Positions 31,135 to 40,855 are shown, counted from the stretch's first letter. The stretch: 64,000 nucleotides of DNA from Prionace glauca (GCA_037974335.1 CM075753.1:10780886-10844885), one strand, 5' to 3'. Translations and numbers: made by a program. The notes: generated by a model from the sequence alone, not told the origin.

Positions 31135-31434
31135 ACAGGCGGTAGTCATGATGTGGAGATGCCGATGTTGGACTGGGGTGGGCACAGTAAGAAGTCTCAC
31201 AACACTCGGGTTAAAGTCCAACAGGTTTATTTGGTGGCACGAGCTTTCGGATCACTGCCCCTTCATCAGGTGAGTGCCTTTTCAAGCTATAAAACTTATA
31301 AAATTCCCACAGGGTTGGACAGAGTTGATTCAGAAGAAAATGAGGTCTCACTTGATGAAGGGACAGTGCTCCGAAAGCTCGTGCTACCAGATAAACTGTT
31401 GGACTTTAACCTGGTGTTGTGAGACTTCTTAGCA
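31135..31434. mobile_element. Foldback element with captured CR1 piece
   Basis: A 300-base insertion in a tSINE-B tail, flanked by the direct repeat TGTTAAT (31128-31134 and 31435-31441). Arms 31188-31274 and 31346-31431 are inverted copies of each other. Both contain the AAGTCTCACAACAC / GTGTTGTGAGACTT pair, AAAGTCCAACAG and CACGAGCTTTCGGA. The loop (31282-31342) matches CR1 code (AACTTATAAAATTCCCACAG). About 53 bases before the left arm have no inverted partner. There is no coding capacity. It could be a non-autonomous DNA transposon, but the class is not certain. Confidence 0.75.
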
Positions 31435-31529
31435 TGTTAATGCAAGCCTACTTGAGATGCAAATAAATAAATTTTAAAACTGGGTGTCCCTCGTGTAACT
31501 GTTCAAGGATTCTTCCACGCAAGGACAGC

Positions 31530-31842
31530 GGCACGGTAACACAGTGGTTAGCATTGTTGCTTCACAGCTCTAGGGTCCTGGGCTCGATTCCCGGCTTGGG
31601 TCTGCGTGGAGTTTGCACATTCTCCTCGTATCTGCATGGGTTTCCTCCCACAGTCCAAAGATGTGCGGGTTAGGTTGATTGGCCATGCTAAGAAATTGCC
31701 CCTTAGTGTCTAGGGATGTGTAGGTTAGAGGGATTAGTGGGTTTAATATGTAGGGATATGGGGGTAGGGCCTGGGTGGGATTGTGTTTGGTGCAGACTCG
31801 ATGGACCGAAGGGCCTCTTTCTGCACTGTAGGGATTCTATGA
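31530..31842 (+). mobile_element. tSINE-A copy, full length
   Basis: CAGCGGCACGGTAACACAGT to AGGGATTCTATGAAGG. It clearly shows the internal direct repeats (CCAAAGATGTGCGGGTTAGG near 31657 and AGGGATGTGTAGGTTAGAGG near 31711), spaced close to one 52-bp unit. Confidence 0.93.
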
Positions 31843-32164
31843 AGGACGGAGGAATTATCACTCGGATTCCCCCTACAGGACTCCACTCTGAACTCCACTC
31901 CACTCAACTCTTCTTGTGATGTTAGGCTTGAGGCCTGGGGTTTTATGATGTGTTACTGTCATTGTTTCTCTTCGGGCCATATCCATAACTTTCCCCATCG
32001 CTGGGCTGGTTAATGTATGTCCCTGAACTTGAGATGAAGTCACATGTACACCCTCCATTCCTGAGAAATATCAGACGTTAATTAACTTTTCCTCAGCCTT
32101 TTGCTTGATTTGTATCGGCAGTCTTGATAAAGCAACAGCATTTGCGTGCTGCTCCGATTGACGA
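31843..32164. other. Unassigned sequence
   Basis: No gene or repeat recognised. Confidence 0.4.
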
Positions 32165-32938
32165 CACTTAGGTGTGCGACTGCAGCAGGCGACGGTGCAG
32201 AGGGACCTCGGGGTCCTTGTGCATGAGTCGCAAAAACCCAGCTTGCAGGTGCAGCAGGTGGTCAGGAAGGCGAATGGGATGCTGGCCTTCATAGCGAAGG
32301 GGATTGAATATAAAAGTAGGGAGGTCTTGCTGCAGCTGTATAGGGCATTGGTGAGGCCGCAGCTGGAGTACTGTGTGCAGTTTTGGGCGCCGCACCTGCG
32401 CAAGGATGTTTTGGCCCTGGAGGGAGTGCAGAGGAGGTTTACTCGGCTGATACCGGAGTTGAGGGGATTGAGCTATGAGGAGAGGCTGAATAAACTAGGC
32501 TTGTACTCGTTAGAGTTTAGAAGAATGAGGGGAGATCTCATTGAGACGTATAAGATGATGAATGGGATGGATAGGATAGAGGTGGAGAGACTGTTCCCGC
32601 TCAAAAAAGACAGTAGGACTAGGGGGCACAGCCTCAAGATAAAGGGGGGGCGGTTTAGAACAGAGTTGAGGAGGAACTTCTTCACTCAAAGGGTGGTGAA
32701 TCTCTGGAATTCTCTGCCTGTTGAAGTGGTGGAGGCTGCCTCGCTAAATATTTTTAAGAAACGGGTTGATGGGTTTTTGATAAGAGAAGGGATTAAGGGT
32801 TATGGGGAGAGGGCGGGAAGGTGGAGCTGAGTCACGACAGATCAGCCATGATCTTATTGAATGGCGGGGCAGGCTCGAAGGGCCAGATGGCCTACTCCTG
32901 CTCCTATTTCTTATGTTCTTATGTTCTTATGTTCTTAT
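32165..32938 (+). mobile_element. CR1 3' end with an open frame
   Basis: A 218-codon frame (32174-32830) encodes the end of reverse transcriptase without interruption. It reads QRDLGVLVHESQK, then LVRPQLEYCVQFWAPHLRKD, RGDLIETYKMMNG, TRGHSLKIKGGRF, RRNFFTQRVVNLWNSLPVEV, and a stop. The 3' UTR follows with GAATGGCGGGGCAGGCTCGA and ends in about three ATGTTCTT units (32911-32938), the hallmark CR1 tail. It is 5' truncated. The intact frame suggests a fairly young insertion. Confidence 0.95.
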
Positions 32939-33103
32939 GATAATAATACCATCTCTGTAACCTTGTCGCTGCTAAGGAATGAAAACATTTATACGGCCTG
33001 AAGATTGTTGTCAGTGATCCGTCAAAGTGTAAAATGACATCCATAAAGATGAAAGCTCCTTACTCCAAATGTAATCCTTCTTTCTCTAGCTGAGTACAGA
33101 ATA

Positions 33104-33411
33104 CGTAGAAGCTCCACAGAGCAGAAGGATGCCATTCGGCCCATCAAGTTGGCACCAACCACAATTCCACCTATCCCCATAACCCTACTTATCCATCCTA
33201 CTAACCCCCGACACTAAGGAGCAATTTAGCATGGCCAATCAACCTGACCCGCACGTCTTTGGAGTGTGGGAGGAAACCAGATTACCCGAAGGAAGCCCAC
33301 GCAGACACGGGGAGAATGTGCAAACCCCACGCAGACAGTGACCCAAGCCGGGAATCGAACCCGGGTCCCTGGTGCTGGGAGGTAGTAGTGCTAACCATCG
33401 TGCCGCCCATA
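33104..33411 (-). mobile_element. tSINE-A copy, full length
   Basis: AGAATACGTAGAAGCTCCAC to ACCATCGTGCCGCCC, box B GGGAATCGAACCCGG intact. Confidence 0.9.
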
Positions 33412-33673
33412 ATTCTTTTCTGCGCCAAAAAGAGTTTGTGAAGCAAAGGCTATCGGTCGCTCTTCCCTCAAGGACATGATGTGTGAGACAACTGCACCTC
33501 CCCATACAGTGAGGCATTGCAAGCAAGTTGTAAGTGGGGGTGATGGTCCATTAGTATTATTGCTGGGCTATTGGCTAATAACTCGGCTAATGTTCTGGGG
33601 ACGTGGGTTCGAATCCCGCCAAGGCATGTGCTGGAACTTGAATTCAATAAATCTGGAATTAGGGATCTACTGA

Positions 33674-33997
33674 TAAACAAAGAACAAAGAACAAAGAACA
33701 AAACAGCACGGGAAACAGGCCCTTCGGCCCAACGAGCCCGCGCCGCCGTCCCATGGTCAGTGACCTATTCATGACTCTAGTCTATGCCTACTGTGTGAGG
33801 ATCAGGGAGGTCCAATATAGGGACAATTTGTTACCCAATCAATCAGCCTAAAAGCACATTTTTGGGATGTGGGAGGAAACCGGAGCACCCGGAGGAAACC
33901 CACGCAACCACGGGGAGAACGCACAAACTCCCACGGACACAGGCCCAACTCCATGTGTCCGCACAGCAACAGAGATAACCTCTGTGCTGCCATGATG
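33674..33997 (-). mobile_element. tSINE-C copy nested in SINE-D
   Basis: Antisense tail ACAAAGAACAAAGAACAAAG and GGCCCTTCGGCCCAACGAGC, then a SINE body with GTGGGAGGAAACCGGAGCAC and a degenerate head ending CTCTGTGCTGCCATG. It links the TTCTTTG tail to a tRNA-headed SINE. Confidence 0.75.
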
Positions 33998-34085
33998 CCC
34001 TCGAGATGGTAAGTGCCTGTGGATAAAAATTTCATTATTAAAGACTCTATACCCCTGAGACTAAACTGACCCCAAGCCTACAATG

Positions 34086-35013
34086 CTTAATAAGGCCTGC
34101 TATATCCCCCTATATGTAAACTGCTCATGTGGCTGTCCAAGTGACTCTTGAACAACCCTAGCGTGCCTGCTTCCACCACCTCACTCGGCAGTGCATTCCA
34201 CATCCCCACTACCCTTTGTGTGAAAAACTGCCCTCTAACATTAGTCTTATATCTAGCCCCCCTCACCCTAAGCCCGTGACCCCTCGTTCTATCCATTTCT
34301 AATAGCGGAAAAAGCTTATCACCATCTACTCTATCTGTCCCCTTCATAATCTTATAAACCTCTATCAAATCCCCCCTCAGCCGACGTCTCTCAAGGGAAA
34401 ACAGCCCAAGTGCGTTCAATCTTTCCTCGTAAGACAGCCCTTCCATACCGGGCAACATCCTGGTAAATCTCCTCTGCACTCTCTCCAGGATCTCTACATC
34501 CTTCCGGTAGTACGGCGACCAGAACTGGACGCAGTACTCCAGGTGAGGCCTAACCAACGTTCTATACAACTGCAACATCAGACTCCTACTCTTATATTCT
34601 ATACCCCTTCCTATGAAGGCTAACATGCCATACGCTTTCCTCATCACATTCTGCACCTGCACCGACACCTTCAGGGACTTGTGTACCTGCACCCCCAGGT
34701 CTCTCTGCGTATCTATACTCCGGATAGTTCTACCTTTTATCATATAACTCCCTTCCACATTATTCCGGCCAAAGTGCATCACCTCGCATTTCTCCGGATT
34801 AAATTCCATTTGCCATCTATCTGCCCAATCTACCAGCCTATCTATGTCCTGTTGCATTGCCAGGCACTGCTCCTCAGTACCCGCCAATCCAACCAACTTA
34901 GTGTCATCAGCAAATTTGCTGATCACACCACCTACCCCCTCTTCCAAGTCATTAATGTATACTACAAATAGTAGAGGTCCTAGTACCGAGCCCTGCGGCA
35001 CCCCACTGAGACT
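34086..35013 (-). mobile_element. CR1 3' half with the longest open frame
   Basis: The minus strand carries an uninterrupted frame of about 300 codons (start near 35013, end 34087). It includes GVPQGSVLGPLLF, the catalytic FADDTKL (YxDD box), WQMEFNPEKCEVMHFG, QRDLGVQVHKS, LVRPHLEYCVQFWSPYYRKD, TRGHGLRVRGARY and GQFFTQRVVGMWNALPSEVV. It is 5' truncated at the reverse transcriptase core. The left end lies in SINE-D sequence, which it interrupts. Confidence 0.95.
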
Positions 35014-35208
35014 AAGAAACCGTTGTCGATTGTCAGAAAAACCCATCTGGGTCACTAATATCCTTTAGGAAAGGAAATCTGCTGTCCTTACCCCGGTCTG
35101 GCCTACATGTGACTCCAGAGCCACAGCAATGTGGTTGACTCTCAACTGCCTTCCGAAATGGCCTAGCAAGCCACTCAGTTCAAGGGCAACCAGGGATGGT
35201 CAATGGTT

Positions 35209-35445
35209 CGAATCCCACCATGGTAGGTTGAATTTGAATTCAATAAAAAAAAAACTGGAATTAAGATTCTACTGGTGACCACAAAACCATTGTCCATTGT
35301 CAGAAAAACCCATCTGGTTCACTCATATCCTTCAGGGAAGGAAATCTGCCGTCCTTACCCGGTCTGGCCTACAAGTAGTTGACTACAATGTGATTGACTC
35401 TCAACCACCCTCTGAAGGGTCAGTGTTCCCAATGGCTCACTGCCA
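35209..35445 (+). mobile_element. SINE-D copy
   Basis: Box B GGTTCGAATCCCACC, ATTGAATTC-type stretch with an A-run, ACCATTGTCCATTGTCAGAA, then CTGCCGTCCTTACCCGGTCT. The head upstream of box B is lost. Confidence 0.82.
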
Positions 35446-35832
35446 AGCTTGAGTAGACATACATTCCTACATCCAGGAGCATATCTATTCTGTGTCTCGG
35501 CAGTGACTGAACCTATTCATTATTGTTGCAAAATATGTTCCCTCATAAGAATCTCCTAGATATGAGTTCTGCTAGCTAATGGGTTCCCATGCCTTTGGCT
35601 CTAAACTACTTACCTTTCCCATCATGCCTTTTGGTAACTTGCATTGGCCTAAGTGAACAACCACAATAAAATATTTGAAATACAGTTAGAATATCAGTTT
35701 ACGTGTTTTAAAATCATGGTTATTTGTTTAATTTTCTTATCGCAGTTACATGTAATTTATCTTCACTGCAAACTCTGCCAGTGTCTGTATGCCGTCTAAA
35801 ACCTAAGAGAAATGTAAAATAATTACTTTCAT
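35446..35832. other. AT-rich unique sequence
   Basis: No repeat or exon recognised. Confidence 0.4.
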
Positions 35833-35935
35833 TAGGGTAAATACATGGAGTTACAGGGATAGGGCAAAGGCCGGTGTAGACTCGATGGGCCAAATGGCTT
35901 CTTTCTGCTCTGTGGGAATTCTATGATTCTTCTAA
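35833..35935 (+). mobile_element. tSINE-A tail fragment
   Basis: GGTAAATACATGGAGTTACA to GGGAATTCTATGATTCTT. Confidence 0.85.
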
Positions 35936-36325
35936 AGTGTGTGGGAGATTTTGGAACTCAGACTTCTTGCGAACTGCAGTGACTATTCCAGTCACTGCAG
36001 TTCGCTAGGTTGTGAAATGCAGAACTAGCTTGGCGCTGCATCGGGAAATGGCGCAGGAGCCACTGTGGGTTGGTTCCTTCACCGGAGGTCTTGCTGCTGC
36101 TCTGGGATCGATCGTCTACTATGTAACGTGCATTGGCTTCCCCTTGAATCTCTCCAAAATTTACTGAGCATATTTATGGAACAAAAGAGCTGCCCTAAGT
36201 AATTTTATAAGGTTGTTATTTTTCATGGAGCACTTTAGCTTTGCTGAATTTATGGCTGATAAAAATGCTGCAATTACAATTCCCCACTGTAGAGTTCAGT
36301 TATTTGCTATTTTCTTACTGTTTGA
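35936..36325. other. Unassigned sequence
   Basis: Contains an inverted pair, GAACTGCAGTGACT near 35971 and AGTCACTGCAGTTC near 35991, forming a short hairpin. No gene seen. Confidence 0.4.
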
Positions 36326-36880
36326 TAGAGGATGAGGCCATTCTGCCCATCGAGTCCACAATCTCACTCAGGCCCTATTCCCGCAACCCCACATATTTGC
36401 CCTTGATTTGATTTGATTTATTATTGTCACATGTATTCGTATACAGTGAAAAGTGTTGTTTCTTGTGGGCTATACGGACAAAGCATACCGTTCGTAGAGA
36501 AGGAGATGAGAGAGTGCAGAATGTAGTGTTGCAGTCATAGCTAGGGCGTAGAGAAAGATCAACTTAGTGCGAGGTAGGCCCATTCAAAAGTCTGATGGCA
36601 GCAGGGAAGAAACTGTTCTTAAGTCAATTGGGGTATGTGACCTCAGACTTTTGTATCTGCTAATCCCCATGATGCTAGGGTCATTTTAGCACGGCCAATG
36701 CCCCTAACCAACGCGTCTTTTGGACAGTGGGAGGAAACTGGAGCACCTAGAGGAAACCCACGCAGACATGGGGAGAATGTGCAAACTCCACACACTCACC
36801 GACCTGAGGTCAGTATTGAGCCCAGGTCCCTGGCGCTGTGAGGCAGCAGTGCTAACCACTGGGCCATTGGGCTGCCCCCA
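36326..36880 (-). mobile_element. tSINE-A copy split by an L2L LINE
   Basis: Tail side 36326-36404 (GAGGCCATTCTGCCCATCGA to CACATATTTGCCCT), head side 36657-36880 (TGCTAATCCCCATGATGCTA to GGGCCATTGGGCTGCC). Confidence 0.85.
36405..36656 (-). mobile_element. L2L LINE 3' end nested in tSINE-A
   Basis: TGATTTGATTTGATTTATTA to GTGACCTCAGACTTTTGTAT: about 250 bases of 3' UTR and the end of the frame, strongly 5' truncated. Confidence 0.9.
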
Positions 36881-36904
36881 ATTGTGCTACTTAACACACA
36901 AACA

Positions 36905-37374
36905 TAGAAACTAGAAGTAGGAGGAGGCCATTTGGCCCTTCGAGCCTGCTCCACCATTTATTATGATCATGGCTGATCATCAAATTCAATATCCAGATTC
37001 CCCCCCCTTCCTGCCATATCCCATGATCCTTTTAGACCCAAGAGCTATATCTCATTTGGAATGTATGGTGACACAGTGGTTAGCACTGCTGCCTCACAGC
37101 GCCAGGGACCTGGGTTCGATTCCTGGCTTGGGTCACTGTCTGTGCAGAGTCCATGTTCTCCCCATTTCTGCGTGGGTTTCCTCCGGCTGCTCTGGTTTCC
37201 TCCCGCAGTCCGAAAGACGTGCTGGTGCCTACCTGTGACACTAATGAATAAATTGTAACAAAATCACACAACGTTTTGGCCTCATCTACTTTCTGTGGGA
37301 GTGAATCCCACACATTCGCCCCCTCTGGGTGAAGAAATTTCTCCTCACCTCAGTCGTAAAAGATTAAAAATGGC
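36905..37374 (-). mobile_element. CR1 3' fragment split by tSINE-B
   Basis: 3' side 36905-37052 (GAAACTAGAAGTAGGAGGAG, CATGGCTGATCATCAAATTC) and coding side 37262-37374 (TCTACTTTCTGTGGGAGTGA, GGGTGAAGAAATTTCTCCTC). Confidence 0.88.
37058..37260 (+). mobile_element. tSINE-B copy nested in CR1
   Basis: GTATGGTGACACAGTGGTTA to ACACTAATGAATAAATTGTA, with most of the middle of the tail deleted (GTGCTGGTG joins CCTACCTGTGACAC). Confidence 0.88.
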
Positions 37375-37375
37375 A

Positions 37376-38032
37376 ATGTCCTTGGGGTTACTATTGACCA
37401 GAAACTCAACTGGACTCGCCACATAAACACAGTGGCTACAAGGGCAGGCCAGAGGTTAGAAATACTGCAGCGAGTAACTCACCTCCTGACTCCCCAAAGC
37501 CAATCCAACATCTACAAGTCACAAGTCAGGAGTGTGATGGAATACTCCCCACTTGCCTGGATGGGTGCAGCTCCAACAACACTCAAAAAGCTTGAGGATA
37601 AAGCAGCTCCGCTTAATTGGCACCACATCCACTCCCTCCATCACCAACGCTCAGTGGCAGCAGTGTGTACCATCTACAAGATGCACTGCAGCAATTCACC
37701 AAAGATCCTTAGACAGCACCTTCCAAACCCACGACCACTTCCATCTAGAAGGATAAGGGCAGCAGATACATGGGGAACACCACCACCTGCAAGTTCCCCT
37801 CCAAGTCACTCACCATCCTGACTTGGAAACATATCGGCCGTTCTCTCATAATCACTGGGTCAAGTTCCTAGAATTCCCTCCCTAACGGCATTGTGGGTCA
37901 ACCCACAGCACATGGACTGCAGCGATTCAAGAAGGCAGCTCACCACCACCTTCTCAAGGGGCAACTAGGGATGGGCAATAAATGCTGGCCCAGCCAGTGA
38001 TGGCCATGTCCTAATAATGAATTTTAAAAAAA
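37376..38032 (+). mobile_element. Jockey-like LINE 3' end
   Basis: Encodes ATRAGQRLEILQRVTHLLTP, SNIYKSQVRSVMEYSPLAWM and VAAVCTIYKMHCSNSPKIL, the end of a jockey-superfamily reverse transcriptase. The coding part is interrupted about two-thirds along. The 3' end GGGATGGGCAATAAATGCTG then an A-run is the same as the SINE-D tail. Confidence 0.88.
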
Positions 38033-38068
38033 CACTCAATTTGCACACAGCAAGCTCTGTCGAACCGC
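38033..38068 (-). mobile_element. SINE-E scrap
   Basis: CAATTTGCACACAGCAAGCT, one conserved block only. Confidence 0.45.
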
Positions 38069-38378
38069 TAGTACAATAATAACCAGTTCTTGAATAAGAG
38101 CTTTTTGCCCTTTCTTATTCAAGGACAACTGTCTCCTTCATTTGCATAGCATGTCCCCATGCCTTGCCAGCAGAATTCTGTTGTGGAAAACTCTCATTTT
38201 TCTCATCCTCTGGCGAAGGTCGGAAAACAGAATGTTTACAGGACTAATGCAGGTGAAGATGAGCCCTTCCTGCTAAATTCACTAGTACCTGCCCCCATAT
38301 ATGCTGATAAACATTTTCCATTGCTTGACAGAGATTTATGGAACTTTAATTTCAACAATTTAACTTCCACCCAGCAGT
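38069..38378. other. Unassigned sequence
   Basis: No gene or repeat recognised. Confidence 0.4.
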
Positions 38379-38690
38379 GGGTGACACGGTAACACAGTGT
38401 GTTAGCACTGCTGCCTCACAGCGCCAGGGACTCGGGTTCGATTCCCGGCTTGGGTCACTGTCTGTGCGGAGTCTGCACGTTCTCCCCGTGTCTGTGTGGG
38501 TTTCCTCTGTCTGCTCCGGTTTCCTCCCACAGTCTGAAAGATGTGCTGGTTCGGTGCATTGACCCGAACAGGCGCCAGAGAAGTTGAAGGAGAGGTTATG
38601 ATGTCCTGATACTCGATGAGGGGAATTTCACAGTAACTTCTTTGCAGTGTTAATGTAAGCCTTACTTGTGACTAATAAATAAACTGCTCA
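38379..38690 (+). mobile_element. tSINE-B copy, full length
   Basis: GGGTGACACGGTAACACAGT to GTGACTAATAAATAAACTG. Confidence 0.92.
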
Positions 38691-38754
38691 GAGTTGCAGC
38701 CCAGATTTTCCACTGGTCAATATTTTATGCCTCACCCAACATTGGGAAAACTTA

Positions 38755-38860
38755 GTGGGTGGAATTTCCCCATCCGTCTGCCATGGGAATCATAGCGGGA
38801 GAGGGCACGGATCATGCAAAGGTCTGTTGACCTCAGGTGGGATTTTCCAATGAGCATGGG
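38755..38860. repeat. GGGATTTTCC-type palindromic relic
   Basis: GTGGGTGGAATTTCCCCATC to CAGGTGGGATTTTCCAATGA. The ends are roughly inverted (GGAATTTCCCC versus GGGATTTTCC), related in style to the hairpin at 40.05 kb. Confidence 0.4.
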
Positions 38861-39184
38861 CTAAGAATATCACCTATTACATGGCCACTATCTTAATGGC
38901 CGTTTGTGAGAGCTTGCTGTGCGCTGATTGGCCTCCCTGTTCCACTTGCTACATCGCGACGGTCGCTACACTTCGGAATCACTTTGCAAAGCTCTTTGAG
39001 AAGCCTTGCTGAAAGAGAGACGTGCTACCAAAGTTTTTCACCTTGCACTCATCAGATCAGATGCATGAATGTCAAAGTTCTTGGCAGGAATTGATGCAAG
39101 CGTTTAAAATCTGGTCTTCTTGCATCTGTGAGTGCAAAACTAAATGTTTTGGTGACACAAATCTCTTTTTTTAGTGATACTGAA
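38861..39184. other. Unassigned sequence
   Basis: No gene or repeat recognised. Confidence 0.4.
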
Positions 39185-39524
39185 GCGGCACGGTAGCACA
39201 GTGGTTAGCACTGCTGCTTCACAGCTCCAGGGTCCTGGGTTCGATTCCCGGCGCGGGTCACTGCCTGTGTGGAGTTTGCACATTCTCCTCGTGTCTGCGA
39301 GGGTTTTCTCCGGGTGCTCCGGTTTCCTCCCACAGTCCAAAGATGTGCGGGTTAGGTTCATTGGCTATGCTAAAATTGCCCCTTAGTATCCTGGGATGTG
39401 TAGGTTAGATGGATTAGCAGGTAAAATGTGTAGGGATATGGGGATAGGGTCTGGGTGGGATTGTGTTCGGTGCAGACTCGATGGGCCGAAGGGCCTGTTT
39501 CTGCACTGTAGGGTTCTATGTTCT
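39185..39524 (+). mobile_element. tSINE-Ay copy, full length, sense
   Basis: GCGGCACGGTAGCACAGTGG, CTTCACAGCTCCAGGGTCCT, box B GGTTCGATTCC, tail GATGGGCCGAAGGGCCTGTT and AGGGTTCTATGTTCTTG. This is the cleanest copy of the young subfamily and a good consensus reference. Confidence 0.95.
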
Positions 39525-40010
39525 TGAAGCCTTTAGGCTACCTTGAGCTTGGAAAAGGTGCTATAGAAATGCAAAACTTTTCCTTTGGTCTTGTCTGATG
39601 TTGGACGACTTGATCAGGTGGTCTGTATTGTCAGGTCTGATGTTTTACGTTGATCGAGTTGTCTGGATTCTGGAGTTGGAGAAGGGGTTCCCCGCTGCCC
39701 AGTTGGGAAAAATATATTCCGTCCTAATGATAGGTTGGTTATATTTCTGCACTGCTCTGCCCCTTGAAGCACTGTGGACTCTGTAATTCAACATGTAATT
39801 ATATCTGCAATCCTGTTAAGCCTGTAATTTAAATCTGCGTTTAGTTGCACAGAATAAATACACTCTGATTCCTGGGATGAATTGTAAATTTACTTTTCAT
39901 TCCCAGTGGTTCAATAAGACTTTCTATCAAATTATTCTTTCTGTTTCATTCCAAAATTCAACAGGATAGTACAATGTGAAAGGAGCTCCTCCATGGCGTG
40001 GTATTTAAAC
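39525..40010. other. Unassigned sequence
   Basis: No exon found. A frame ending PLEALWTL (near 39765) resembles the CD276 stalk by chance only. Confidence 0.45.
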
Positions 40011-40014
40011 CACG

Positions 40015-40130
40015 CAGGGAGAATTCCGGAGGGTAGTGTCATGTGGAAAAATTGGGATTTTCCGGCTGTGCTTGCCCCAAAGCCGGAAAATCCCGCCTGA
40101 GTTCAATGCGTGGTCCCCCCGAAAGAGCAA
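40015..40130. repeat. Hairpin element with GGGATTTTCC ends
   Basis: A perfect 14-base inverted repeat, GGGATTTTCCGGCT (40054-40067) and AGCCGGAAAATCCC (40081-40094), around a 13-base loop. The whole forms a strong cruciform or RNA hairpin. Similar but decayed sequence occurs at 38.8, 41.3 and 47.4 kb. Confidence 0.8.
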
Positions 40131-40138
40131 GTTCCCTC

Positions 40139-40436
40139 CCCTGCAGTGTAGAAGGAGGTCATTCGGCCCATCGAGTCTGCCCCAACAACAATCCCATCCA
40201 GGGCCCATTCCGTTGATCCCATGCATTTACCCTAGCTAGTCCCCCCGACACTAAGGGGCAATGGCCAATCCACCTAACTCGCACAGCTTTGCGGCTGTTG
40301 GAGCACCCGGAGGAAACCCACGCAGACACGGGGAGAATGTGCGAACTCCACACAGACACTGACCCAAGCCGGGGATTGAATCTGGGCCCCTGGCGTTGTG
40401 AGGCAGCAGTGCTCATCCCTGTTGCCCACCCCCGCC
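40139..40436 (-). mobile_element. tSINE-A copy
   Basis: CCTGCAGTGTAGAAGGAGGT to GTGCTCATCCCTGTTGCCC. Two small deletions lie in the body. Confidence 0.9.
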
Positions 40437-40581
40437 ACAGTGATAGGGTTTCAGCCCAAGTGGCTGCGTCCACCGCGCCAAATGGTTACCACACACCGGC
40501 AGCACCAATCTGGCTGCCGAATTGGGAGTTCCGGCACTACCTTCAATGGTCATTAATCCTAATGCAAGTTCGCCTTTGCGT

Positions 40582-40855
40582 ACGGGGTGGCAAGGTGGCA
40601 AAGTGGCTCGCACTGCTCCGGGGACCCGGGTTTGATTCCCGGCTTGGGTCTGTGTGGAGTCTGCGCGTTCTCCCCATATCTATGTGGGTTTCCTCCGGGC
40701 GTTCTGGTTTCCTCCCGCAGTCCAAAGATGTGCTGGTTAGATGCACTGGGCCATGCTAAATTCTCCCCTCGGTGTACCCAAACAGGGAGTGTGGCGACTA
40801 GGGGATTTTCACCGTAACTTCATCGCGGTGTTAATGTAATCCTACTCTGCTCGCT
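40582..40855 (+). mobile_element. tSINE-B copy
   Basis: GGGGTGGCAAGGTGGCAAAG to GTGTTAATGTAATCCTACTC. The terminal AATAAATAAA is missing. Confidence 0.9.

Larger units (their letters stand above)
30740..31482 (+). mobile_element. tSINE-B copy broken by two insertions
   Basis: Middle part 30740-30842 (GTGTCTGTGGGAGTTTGCGC to AAAGATGTGCT), next part about 31037-31134 (GGTGCTTTGACTGTGCTAAA to CAGTGTTAAT), last part 31435-31482 (TGTTAATGCAAGCCTACTTG to AATAAATAAATTTTA). The gaps hold a CR1-type fragment and a foldback element. Confidence 0.75.
33540..35208 (+). mobile_element. SINE-D copy split by 1.34 kb of insertions
   Basis: Head 33540-33673 (GGTTCGAATCCCGCCAAGGC box B, ATCTGGAATTAGGGATCTAC). 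Body and tail 35014-35208 (ACTAAGAAACCGTTGTCGAT, GTGACTCCAGAGCCACAGCA, CAACCAGGGATGG). The two halves meet in the consensus around CTACTGAT/GACTAAGAAACC. Confidence 0.8.

Noticed and set aside
37432-37821. Host gene encoding a 129-residue protein
   Set aside because: The sequence is the end of a jockey-like LINE reverse transcriptase, with the LINE 3' tail directly after.
39700-39790. PLEALWTL, similar to the PPEALWVT stalk of CD276
   Set aside because: A stop follows at once, there is no acceptor before it and no hydrophobic helix after it.
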